DNA from: Mesaphorura yosii
Taxonomy: Eukaryota > Arthropoda > Collembola > Poduromorpha > Tullbergiidae
Direction of reading: 5' to 3'
Length of the DNA stretch: 64,000 nucleotides
Assembly (NCBI GenBank): GCA_009869945.1
Contig: WIXG01000003.1
Coordinates: 1 to 64,000, forward strand
Shown here: positions 53,581-63,008 of the stretch, piece by piece
Layout of the letters: every line of letters starts with the position of its first letter
Numbering within the stretch: the stretch's first letter is position 1
Made by a program: the position numbers and the translations under genes
The notes under the pieces: generated by a model
What the model was told of the DNA's origin: nothing
Databases searched by the model: none
The model's input: the letters and a program-made list of their open reading frames with translations, nothing else

Positions 53581-55770
53581 TTAGTAAGTTTCTCTTGGTA
53601 CAGGTTGAATTGTAATCCCACGACGAATCTGTCCCCAACCAATCAACCTGAAATGATTCAAAGCATTTTAGTTGTACTTCAAAATCAATACTCATGCCCT
53701 GTTCAATTTCATGTGTTTACAAACCTCCAATGCTTTTCAACACGACGGCTAAGAGCGATCTTCTCTCCAATTTCTGTGCACACTGGATTTGTTAACGTCA
53801 CCTTTGCTAAATCAGCCTTCACTGCAGTGACTCGTCCTCCAGTTGAGAGTGAGCCAATGTTTACCATAAGAATTTCTCCCTTTGACAGCTTTTGAACCTG
53901 TCAAAGCAATAATAAGCAATGCAATCATTAATCTCCTCCAAAGCGTCTTAGTGTCAGGAATTTACCTTTGCGCCCTTTTTGTCACCTTCTGTTCTTACTC
54001 CCAGCAAGCGCCTCAAAAGGTAGTATGAAATTTCAATCTCTACATAAATATCTGGCAGACATCCGACGGAGCCCAGAACCTGACCGACCATACGATCAGC
54101 TCGACACAATGTTGGGTCAATCATAGTTCCAACACCTGTAATAGAAACATCACATGAAGAAACTCTTCAGTCACATTGGGTTATCGTCGTGGATGCAAAT
54201 TAAACATTACCAATCAGTCCACCAGGTACTGCATACTGTAGATCATTCTGTTCAGCGTAAAGTGAAACGATCTTCGAAAAAATTGGTCGACAAGCTAGCT
54301 TTCCTTCCGAGTCCTTTGAAACTAATCCCGGTCGAACTTCTATTTCCTGTCCAACCTGTGTTCAGAATATAGTTTTATGTCATTGTCTAATTCTATGTAT
54401 ACATAATAAAAAGGTCGAAAGTTTTTTACCCGTAGAACTCCTTTTAAGATGGACCCACCAGCCACACCTCCTTTCAAGTCGTCAACTTCCGATCCAGGTT
54501 TATTTACATCAAAAGATCGGATTATGATAAGTCTTGGCTCAGATGTAAAATCTCTCATTGGGACTGGAATATGCTTCACAATGTATTCGCATAATACTTC
54601 GATGTTATACTTCAATTGAGCTGAAATTGGAATCACTGGAGCGCCTTCAGCGACTGTTCCTGTAAAATGAAAATTAATTTGTCAGAATTTCGTTCGACAA
54701 AAGAAAAGGCGGAATAATGAAATCTTACCTTGAACAAACTTTATAATCTGATCGTACTGCTCCTTTGCTTGATTTTCTTTCACCAAATCAATTTTGTTTT
54801 GCAAGATAATGATTTGCTTAAGCTTCATGATTTCAATAGCAGCTAAATGCTCTGATGTCTGTGGCTGAGGACATGATTCATTGCCAGCAATCAAAAGTAA
54901 GGCAGCATCCATAACTGCGGCTCCGTTCAACATAGTGGCCATAAGAATGTCGTGCCCTAGTTAGCAAAATCAAATTGATTAGGGACTCTACAATGAACAG
55001 GACATGGACATCTCCTTTGTCAGGGTTATGCCCGGTTTACCTGGACAGTCGACAAATGATACGTGACGAATCAATCTGAATCTGCCGTTGCAATTTGGTG
55101 AAGAACATGGGAACGAATCATCCTTCGACGATCCTCCAGAAATGTAGCAGGCGGGACGAGCACATTTCTCATTGTCACACTTGAAAATCTTTGCATTTGC
55201 ATAACCTGAATGGGCGATTCGTTCATTTAGTTGATGTGTACTGCTTCTGACCAAGAACAATATTATGTCACATACCTAATTTAATTGTGATATTCCTCTC
55301 CAGTTCATTTTTAAATCGCACAGTCTGTACACCAGAAATGGCTTTGACAACTGTTGATTTACCATGTGCTACATGTCCAATTGTTCCAATGTTAATTGTT
55401 GCCTGTCTGCTGATTACTTCTGGTGATAACGGTGTGAGTTTCTTCACATCCTGCAACAAAATCACAAATCAGTTAATCACATTATCCCGTGCCGGTCGGC
55501 TTCAGAGTATTGCCCATTTGGTTCTTTCTCCTGTTTATCAGGCGGCACTAAATGCTAAACTGCCGGCAAATAATTCGAATTTCATACTTAATTCTTAAAG
55601 TTTATGCTGTCCATTAGTCGTATAACTTAAGAATTAATGTGATTAAGGAGGATGATGCAATCGTAATCCATATGCTGTATTATTGTATTGTGCCGGTTTC
55701 CTGCGCACGGACTGAAACTTACCAATGTGGACAAGTCCTGTTTGGATAAATGCGGCTGTCCAGTCGCCAT
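53581..55770 (-). CDS. EIF2S3: Translation initiation factor eIF2 subunit gamma, 466 aa, 9 exons
   Basis: Exons, in minus order: 55770-55723, 55450-55276, 55205-55041, 54956-54729, 54659-54430, 54355-54211, 54135-53966, 53897-53725, 53647-53581; phases agree throughout. Human eIF2-gamma is 472 aa. The GTPase motifs are complete: G1 GHVAHGKST (about residues 41-49, with the Ala characteristic of eIF2-gamma), G2 in NITIKLGYANAKI, G3 DCPGHD, G4 NKID, G5 SAQL. A four-cysteine zinc-knuckle region ([11 protein letters not shown]...PC...C) follows G2. Domains II and III are full length ([42 protein letters not shown]). The protein binds GTP and initiator Met-tRNA within the eIF2 complex in the cytosol. 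No anomalies. The start is the first ATG and gives the canonical short N-terminus. Confidence 0.97.
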
Positions 55771-56129
55771 GATTGGTGCTTCTCAATCAGTAGTTGATGA
55801 GCGAAGTCAAACCAGTTAAATGTTGGACGCAGTTAACGTCTGATTCAGATTAAGTAAGTTACGGGTTAAATTTTGTCTGTACGTTCAATACAATACACAA
55901 GGACAAGAAGGGGGAATCCAATGCTGTGCTTTTACATGCGTTCCACTTACACGAGCCAGCAAGGTTTGAGTGCAATAGCGCAGTTTAGCGTGCCGGTCAA
56001 TTCATCCTTCTTTCGCACTTCTACACAAACCACTTTCAAGTTGCGTGCTGCCGGTGCTGCTTAGATAGATAGGCGATTAAATTTTAGACTGAGAAGGAGT
56101 ACAATATTTAGACACACAAGACGTGTTTC

Positions 56130-56135
56130 TTTATT
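56130..56135 (-). terminator. AATAAA overlapping the POLR3F stop codon
   Basis: On the minus strand the last codons read GAA TAA followed by AG, so AATAAA (56135-56130) contains the TAA stop (56133-56131). If it is used as the poly(A) signal, the 3' UTR would be only about 15-30 nt. Confidence 0.5.
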
Positions 56136-57407
56136 CCAGCCATTGAGTCAGATAGATACAGGACTTCGGATTAATGAGACCACGTTCTGAACACTGATTG
56201 GCGACAGGACAGGTCCCGCACGGCACTTCGTGGATGCCATGTTTGATATCGAAGGTATCCATTGCCACATACAACGTCGAGTCGCCCTTGTGCACTCGTT
56301 CTATCTTTCCGTCGTAAATGAGCGTTTCGAGAATGCTCTCCATATCTTCTGGCGTCAGCTCAACCTGACACAAAAATATGCGATTAACCCAATCGCAAGA
56401 CATCGAAACAACTTCGTCAAAATACAATTTTACCTTGCTAATGCCTAATTTTTGAATAAAATCACAAATGTCGTCCAACGTTCTTGAAGCCATTGCTATC
56501 ACACCTTTCGGGCCAATAGTAGACTTCATGCTTTGAGCGTACTCCTTCTTGTCTTTCAGATATCTTAAGCATTGTTGGTACAAAATGGTAACAAATTCAA
56601 TTTCGAAATCCTGATCAGAGTACCAAGCACCACCAGTTAAGGAGCGATCCGGCTCCAGGCCGTACAACATGTAAACTTTTTTTCTGGACGCCTAGGCACA
56701 AAAACGCAGAGTTAAAATTTCTCGTAGCATAATAAGAAGTAGCGTCTTGACTTCTGTAAACTTACTGAGACTGACTTGACAGCTTTGATCACCCGCTTAT
56801 TTTCTAAAGATTTCAGGATTTTGTTGAGGTGTGTCAGCGTTAGATTTGATTTAAACCGAATATCACGGATCCAGATGCCCTTATTTCCAGCGTCGCCAAT
56901 GATATCGAACACGACCTTCTCTTCCGTGTCAGCGTTTTTGATTTCTTCTGGCTCATGCTTAAGTGCTCTTCTTCGGTACAATAATTCATTTCCATGCTTG
57001 TACAAGTCTAATAAACCCTAGAAAGTAGATAAAAGTCATACTCAACGTTCGTTCTATGTCATACACGCGAGTTTGCAGCCATTGATTCCTTAAAACCATC
57101 TCTTACCAGGGCAAGCAAATTATTGATGGCCGTGGCTCGCTGGCTACCAGCCACTTCAGGCATGTCATTCTGTACAATCTTGTCTGGTATTCCTTTCGGA
57201 AATTGTTTGGCAAGCTCCAACAATCTAAAAGCACAGCCCATCCATGTACCAATCGTCTCATTGCGTCATCTCATACGTTCATCTAAAAGACGGTCATTAC
57301 CGTTTCTCAAAAGTCGTCAGTCCCTGAATGATGTTTTCTTCTCCGGAGGATTCATGCCGAGCTTTCTTGGGTTCACTTGGTCCAACGTTTCCAGGAGCTG
57401 CCGCCAT
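56131..57407 (-). CDS. POLR3F: RNA polymerase III subunit RPC6 (RPC39/C34), 322 aa, 5 exons
   Basis: Exons, in minus order: 57407-57301, 57224-57107, 57017-56766, 56691-56434, 56364-56131; phases agree. Human RPC6 is 316 aa. It has the expected winged helices: FPKGIPDKIVQNDMPEV...QRATAINNLL, then GNKGIWIRDIRFKSNLTL...NKILKSLENKRVIKAVKSV. The central family signature DRSLTGGAWYSDQDFE follows. The third winged helix (LGISKVELTPEDMESILETL) is split by an intron after the Lys. The C-terminus, PCGTCPVANQC...CIYLTQWLE, keeps the four cysteines that bind the iron-sulfur cluster in the human subunit. The protein acts in the nuclear RPC3-RPC6-RPC7 subcomplex that interacts with TFIIIB and opens promoters. 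Its start faces TBL2 across 465 bp. Confidence 0.96.
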
Positions 57408-57872
57408 GCCTGGTTCGCGGAAGCTGCTGCTTGTGTTGAGTCGCTAAACTGTAGGCAGGCTATCGGTTCAACAATGATCACTCACTGGGTCAAATTCCTA
57501 ATTTAAAGCCTTCAATTGAATTTATAGACGGAAATGTGATTCTGAATGGAAAGTTTTACTAATCTGTAGGCTCATTGTATTAACTTGCTACTCAATCAAA
57601 TTATCTAGCGGAGGTTACAACCTGAAACCAACCGGTCTAATGCTTGTGCGAGAAGTTGTTGACAAATTCAAACTTTCACACTTTTATGCCTGTACTCACT
57701 TGCAACGTGTCTCAAAGTCAAAAGGTTGGCGAAAACCAACTTTATACGAACGGAACTGCTACTGCTACCGGTTTCATTTCTTGAAAAGTTATAGCCTATC
57801 AAGTTCAGTCCAGATAACAATTTTTGACTGACAAATCAGAAATTCCTGTCGTTATCTATTGTTGGTCGAATT
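57408..57872. promoter_or_regulatory. Shared 5' region of POLR3F (-) and TBL2 (+)
   Basis: The two start codons diverge across 465 bp with no exon between them, so this interval must hold both promoters. No TATA box is obvious on either side. Co-regulation is inference only. Confidence 0.5.
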
Positions 57873-59588
57873 ATGAGTGCTATATTGATTGTGACAATTG
57901 TGCTTGTGTTTCTTGCTGCGTGGATATTTTATGTATTTAAGCAGAAACCTTCAACTGAAGATTTAAATACTTCGTCCAACGGAAAAGAATCTCGGGGTGG
58001 TAAGTGGATAATGTCATTAAGCACATATGATTGTTCTTTACCGCCCTGATTACAGTGTGCAACAAGGCGTTTACCTCTTCCAATGCAGGGAAAAAATTCG
58101 AGAAGGATTCCAAATCTTCGAAGAAGAGCAAGAAGGAGCCGGCGAAAGCTGAACCTCCTCCACACGAATCAGAATTCCATCACCCGTGGTTGAAAGCCAC
58201 ATTGAAAGGACATACCGATAATGTTCAAAGCATTCACTTGAGTCCCAACGGGCATTTGCTGGCCAGTGCAGCTCCAGGTACGAAACAAGCCGTAATGTCC
58301 CAACTTACAGTTCTGCTGTTCATTTCATGCTCGGTTGGATTAACCACCAGTTGCTTGTACAATAGATCGCACTGTCCTGGTGTGGACTACAAAAGACTTC
58401 GATGATCGTAATCACAAGCAAATTCGTGTGAATGTAGAATTGGACTCGGTCTCACAGGTGCAATGGAGTCCCGATAATAAAGCGTTTCTGGTATCTAGAA
58501 CTGACGATAACATTTTGGAAGTGTTTAAGTTGGGTAAAAAGCCAGATGGCTCCGTTGGAAATATCCAAAGCGCATTAAAATTCAAAAAAGTAAGCTTTCG
58601 CTTACTGGGATGTTTGTGTGTAATAAATTGAGCTAATGGATTGATTCATGTCATCGATTCATTGTTAAACATGTTAGGTCCACGGAGCAGGAGATGAAAT
58701 TGTTGGAGTCGGAATTGCTTGCAATGGCAGCTACATAATGAGCTGTGGACGGAGTGGAATGATGGTTATATGGGATATCAAGGGCAATGTTCTTGATCAC
58801 AAGATAGTTGGCGCCAGTGATAAGCCCATCTGTATGGCGAAGGTTTCACCATGTTCAAGATATGTTGCGGCGTGTGGCGAGAAGTCTGGATCCACAATGA
58901 TTGTTTATGCCGTCAAATTCACCGCCACAAAGGAGTTAGACAACATTGCAGAAGCATTTAAGTTAGCTGGCCATAAGGAAGGAGTCTATGCCTTTGATTT
59001 CAACACGGATAGTTCTAAAATCGCTACGGTGGATGCAACTTTAAACTGGAGACTTTATGATACGACTGGTTAGCAAAATGATATAAGAAAAGTTCGGAAT
59101 TATGATGTTTGCATCCTATTTTTCTGCTTCAGGAAATCACGTGGACATCTTCCGATCAGGAAAATTAACCACGGCTAAGACTGACACTGATAGTGGCAAT
59201 CCTACAATCTCTTTATCAAACGACTGCAGACTCATCGCTGTTGGAATCGGTCTGAACATAGAAATTTACTCCGTTAGAACCGGACTTCAGATCCATAAAA
59301 TTGAAAATGTGCACAAAGGTAATTTTGGGACCCCAGACTCCTAATCTCGCTAATCTGTGTTGCCACTCATAGAAATGTTGCGTTGTAGTGCCTGTGAAAG
59401 AGATCAATTTCTCTGCAAAAGATGACTACTTCCTGAGCTGTGGTGATCGAATTATCCGAGTCTTCAACAATGTCTGTGGAGTACAAGAAAAGAAGGCAGA
59501 TTTGGCTGACCAAATAAGGGATCAATCGCTAAGTCAAGGTTTAAGAAATCGTCTTGTAAGCGAGCTGAAAATACTTGAAACCCAGTGA
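57873..59588 (+). CDS. TBL2: TBL2, ER-anchored WD40 protein, 438 aa, 6 exons
   Basis: Exons: 57873-57999, 58089-58277, 58366-58589, 58678-59068, 59133-59318, 59389-59588; phases agree, with introns of 60-90 nt. Human TBL2 is 447 aa. It begins with a hydrophobic signal anchor (residues 3-22, ILIVTIVLVFLAAWIF), followed by a Lys/Ser-rich linker (KKFEKDSKSSKKSKKEPAK). The WD40 repeats then start at LKGHTDNVQSIHLSPNGHLLASAA. Family-typical stretches include TVLVWTTKDFDDRNHK, NVELDSVSQVQWSPD, AFKLAGHKEGVYAFDF and LSCGDRIIRVFNN. In vertebrates TBL2 sits in the ER membrane, binds PERK and supports ATF4 translation under stress. The last acceptor is set at 59388 because the earlier CTCATAG does not keep frame. 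A poly(A) signal follows at 59683. Confidence 0.94.
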
Positions 59589-59682
59589 GTCTGTACTAAA
59601 TAATGAATTCCCTGTCTGCCTTTAACTGCATTTATTTTCTTACAATTAGCTATTGATTGTTGAGTAATCTTACATTCTGGCA

Positions 59683-59688
59683 AATAAA
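59683..59688 (+). terminator. Poly(A) signal AATAAA of TBL2
   Basis: AATAAA about 95 nt after the TBL2 stop. It lies 17 nt from the stop codon of the opposing SAMD15-like gene, so the two 3' ends must nearly touch or overlap. Confidence 0.55.
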
Positions 59689-59704
59689 TTAAGGTATGCC
59701 TTAA

Positions 59705-61414
59705 TTAAGGCTCAATATTCTCATTTTCACTTCCACCCACATCCGCAATGTTCATGGCTTTCTCGAGCATATCCTCAATAATTCCCCGGGCCATCTTCTT
59801 CGCAGATCGCACGGACTCCAGCGACAAGAAAGTGAATTCCTCTTGTGCTATGACACGCAGCTTGGCTTCTGACAAGACTTCGTCCACTGCTTCTTCTGCG
59901 TCCGGGACGAGTTCATTTGTTTTGGCTTCCGCTTCGGCTATTACGCCTTCAACGTACTCTAGAAACATACGTTCTGGCTGATCCTTGAATACGCTCTCTA
60001 AGCTGTACTCATCAAGCGCGAGCATAACTGAAATCCGGACGACCTCCTCCATAAATTCTACGGCTGCATCTCGCATGTACTCAAAGTCTTCCGGTTTGAT
60101 GCTGTCCGTCTCAATTTCATGCTTCAAGTGCTCTTCAAACGTTTTATATCATTCATTGCGGCGACCATGCGCATAATGTCTTTAAGAAGTTTCTCGGCAA
60201 CGTTTCCGGCAAACTCGAGTCTTTCAGGTGTGTACAGAGCCAGATCGCCAAATCCAAGTTCAAGAAGAGCCTCATCAAGAATTCGTCGGATCATCGTGTC
60301 GAGCGGCTCCCGCTTGCTGGACACTCGATTGGGATCAAAAATGCGACTGAAGACTTCGTCCATGGTTCTCTGAATTGCGCGGGTACGAACGATTTGGTGA
60401 CGCACGATGTACTCGACGGAGGACGTGCCGTCCAGCGACATGTCGTCATCGTCCGATTCTTCTCTTCGGCGGAGGCAGTTCGTATGGAGACAGTGCAAGA
60501 GACGAGCGAAATCATTGCATACTTATCACGACGAAGTACGTTGTAAGGGAAACCATTGTCCTCACAAAATTTTTTGTAAGTCAGACTGTCGTAGGCTTCT
60601 CCAGTTCTTGCATGAAGTTTTAGGAACTTCTCGTACGGAACGATGCGTGCGGAGCATCGAGGGACAACGCAATTGCAGAACTTCACGGATTTTACCCGCA
60701 ACTTTCTGGAATAGGGAGTTAGACGATATTAAATAAAACACTCGTAATGCAAGTGTTTCTTTCTGCAAATATTTGACCTTAATCTCCACAAAATCCTGGA
60801 CTCTCATTCGATTAAGCGCTGACGCGTCGAGATGAATGAGCTTCCTTCCGATGATGATATTCTCCAAAAACGCATTCTAGCACAGAGTTAGCCCAGTTCG
60901 TCGATGGTTCCGTGTTTGCAATAGTAGAACCGCGAATTGAATTATTAAATATTGATAGAATGCCTTCAAATGTGGGAAGCCAATGCGTTCAACCCAGTCA
61001 GCCACTTCTTCTTCAGTCCAGTACACGCTGTCGAGCAGATCTCGATCCCTCGCGGGTGGTGGAAACTTCTTTCCGAGATTTGGCTTGGCTCGTTGAATAA
61101 GTTTCTTCAATTCCCTAAAAACAGGACGACCGACGGTCTTATATCTGCACTCTTCAGATTGCAAACGTTTTCAGCAAAACCGCTTCTTACTAGTCGCTCA
61201 AGTACTTGAAGGAGTGCTTCCTCTTCACAAAATGCAGCATGTACTTCAGCCACGCTGCACGATCTTTCGGAATCAAGAAAGTTCTTTGCATTTTGTATGG
61301 CTGCTGGAAGGCTATTAGGACCAGGAACACCGTGTCCGCCTTCGCTTTGAATATTCGAGGCGGTGGAGCTGTCATTTTGAACTTGGAGAGACTCGCGAGA
61401 CTTGCCATAGCCAT
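59705..61414 (-). CDS. SAMD15-like SAM-domain protein, about 466 aa, with two homopolymer frame breaks
   Basis: Exons, in minus order: 61414-61206, 61114-60964, 60876-60778, 60705-60523, 60463-59705. The second and third hold a SAM domain (WTEEEVADWVERIGFPHLK / GRKLIHLDASALNRM), then KKVAGKIREVLQL and VPYEKF...DSLTYKKF. That order resembles vertebrate SAMD15, whose role is unclear. The last exon is an acidic helical region (MDEVFSRIF, MIRRILDEALLELGF, EFMEEVVRISVMLALDEYSL) ending at TAA 59707-59705. Two places are out of frame by one base: a CCC run (GGG at 60661-60663 on +; one base too many) and an AAAA run (TTTT at 60142-60145 on +; one base too few). With those single-base differences, every exon phase agrees. 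The intron after FPHLK is GC-AG. The N-terminal exon is the least certain: another frame there is also open. Sequencing error, polymorphism or early decay could explain the breaks. Confidence 0.65.
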
Positions 61415-61793
61415 CTTACATCAAAATCCCAACAAACAAAACTTCGTGGGCTGTTTGTTTCCTTGAGAGAAATGAAAGTAAGTGAATGGCAGCCAGAAGA
61501 TTAGAGACGAGCTTCTTATTCGCTTCGATCGGTCAGCCACAGTCAATCGCAAATCTCTTGTCTTATCAAGTTAGAGCTTGGAGCTCCTCCATCCAATACG
61601 GAAGGAATTTAGTTTGAGGTGAGAGAACCGAAAATGATCTAGGGAAACTGGAAAGTAAAGATGATACTGCACACGGTTCTCGCAGTGGAACTTGTATCCC
61701 GTGGAAATTGGAATTACAGGATGGCAAACTTGCAACACACAAAATCTAAAATTAATTCAGCCCACAGTCGCGATCGAATCCTAGGCGAAGGTT

Positions 61794-61857
61794 GATGATA
61801 CCACAGAATTTGTAACTAGTAACTAGTAATTACTAGTTACCAATTCTGTGGATGATA
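61794..61857. repeat. 22-bp inverted repeat flanked by GATGATA direct repeats
   Basis: The left arm (61801-61822) and right arm (61830-61851) are reverse complements with one mismatch, beginning CCACAGAATT and ending AATTCTGTGG. The 7-nt loop is 61823-61829. The heptamer GATGATA lies at 61794-61800 and again at 61851-61857, sharing one base with the right arm. The arms contain repeated ACTAGT/AACTAGTAA words. Form: a miniature foldback element with a 7-bp target duplication, or a chance hairpin. It lies between the divergent SAMD15-like gene and the unrecognised + strand gene. Confidence 0.75.
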
Positions 61858-61991
61858 CGATTATCCAGCTCATTATTGAGTGACTCGCTAATTTCTACTC
61901 AAAATTACCCAGCACACGCACATATTTCTGTTTCCAGACGAGCACTTCTAACAACGTCGGTCCCCACAACCGCCAGCAACCAGTGACCAGC

Positions 61992-62739
61992 ATGGACGTC
62001 AGCGATTGCTTCTCGCCATTCTGTGCTCTGGAATTTGTGCTTCTATTCCTCACATTCTCAGTTGGGCTTGCTGGTGTCCTCTCCCTGGGTTGCACTGTAA
62101 TCGGAACGCTTTTAACTGTCAGCATGAATAATTCTCGGGCGCCACGTGCGAGTTCACCTGGAACGGAGCCATTCGGAGTCGACTTTGGTTACGGCGATCA
62201 AGTTTCGGGAAATGAGGACTCTGGCTACTTCACGGAGAGCGAAAGCGAAGTTGACGACGGAGATCTGATCATGCTTGCAATGGCGACGCGCAAAGCGAAG
62301 GCAGCCCCGCCGAAATTGTGCACAAAACTTACTCTTGGGTCTCACCGTAACTGTATGTGCTCATAGTCGAACCCTAAATGGTACCATCAAAGGAATAGTT
62401 AAGTCACGGTAATGATTATAATTTCAGATATGTCTTCAGCAGCAAGTCTTCCATCACTGGCCTTCAGCAACACTGACAATGATGACTGCGATGAAAATGA
62501 AACCGAAGACGAAGATTCTTTTCATACCGGTTCAATTACTGAAGACGATTCGCCTGATTTTGTTGACGTTAACCCTGCTGCATGTGCGGACGTAGATGAA
62601 GATGCTGTTGACGCTGACTTCGGTAAAAACGACCGATTAAAATCTTTATAATATTGCAACGTCATCAGGGACCGTTTGAAGGAAACTTTTTTTGCATTTC
62701 AGTTTTACTTTAGGAGTCGAAAGGAATTATTGGAACTGA
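61992..62739 (+). CDS. Unrecognised small membrane-anchored acidic protein (3 exons, C-terminus uncertain)
   Basis: I do not recognise this protein. Exon 1 (61992-62346) starts MDVSDCFSPFCALEF and has one hydrophobic segment (about residues 13-37). A Ser/Glu/Asp-rich stretch follows (GNEDSGYFTESESEVDDGD). Exon 2 (62428-62622) is strongly acidic (DNDDCDENETEDEDSFHTG, ITEDDSPDFVDV). The exon 1-2 junction is clean (GTAACT...TTTCAG, phase 1). For exon 3 the donor (GTAAAA, phase 1) joins the TTTAG acceptor at 62712-62713 to give a short tail ending at 62739. The longest open frame there instead reads SRKELLELKRIKIQNP to a TGA at 62817, in another phase. A poly(A) signal at 62839 supports an end here. 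Likely a single-pass membrane protein with an acidic disordered domain; could be lineage-specific. Confidence 0.45.
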
Positions 62740-62838
62740 AGCGTATCAAAATTCAAAATCCGACGAGTATTCCCAAAGTCCAAAACAATGATTTCGGATC
62801 TAAATCCGAGCCATGATACAATTGCAACTCAATTACTC

Positions 62839-62844
62839 AATAAA
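62839..62844 (+). terminator. Poly(A) signal AATAAA of the unrecognised + strand gene
   Basis: AATAAA about 100 nt after the short stop and 22 nt after the alternative TGA at 62815-62817. Confidence 0.45.
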
Positions 62845-63008
62845 GCAAGATTTTAATCAAAATCAAATCTAGTGCATTAGATAAAAGCTTGATTAAATCA
62901 AATCAGAGCAACGAGATTCAGCAAGTCAAACGCAGTGCAGAATTCTAAGCGAGAAGCAAATGTATAGCGAATTCCAGTCGACCGATCGTGTGTTCAGTAT
63001 CAGTAATA

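Noticed and set aside
60124-60498. Treating the SAM region and the acidic helical region as two separate genes
   Set aside because: A 59-nt GT-AG intron (60522-60464) joins them in matching phase, and the only obstacle further down is a one-base homopolymer break.
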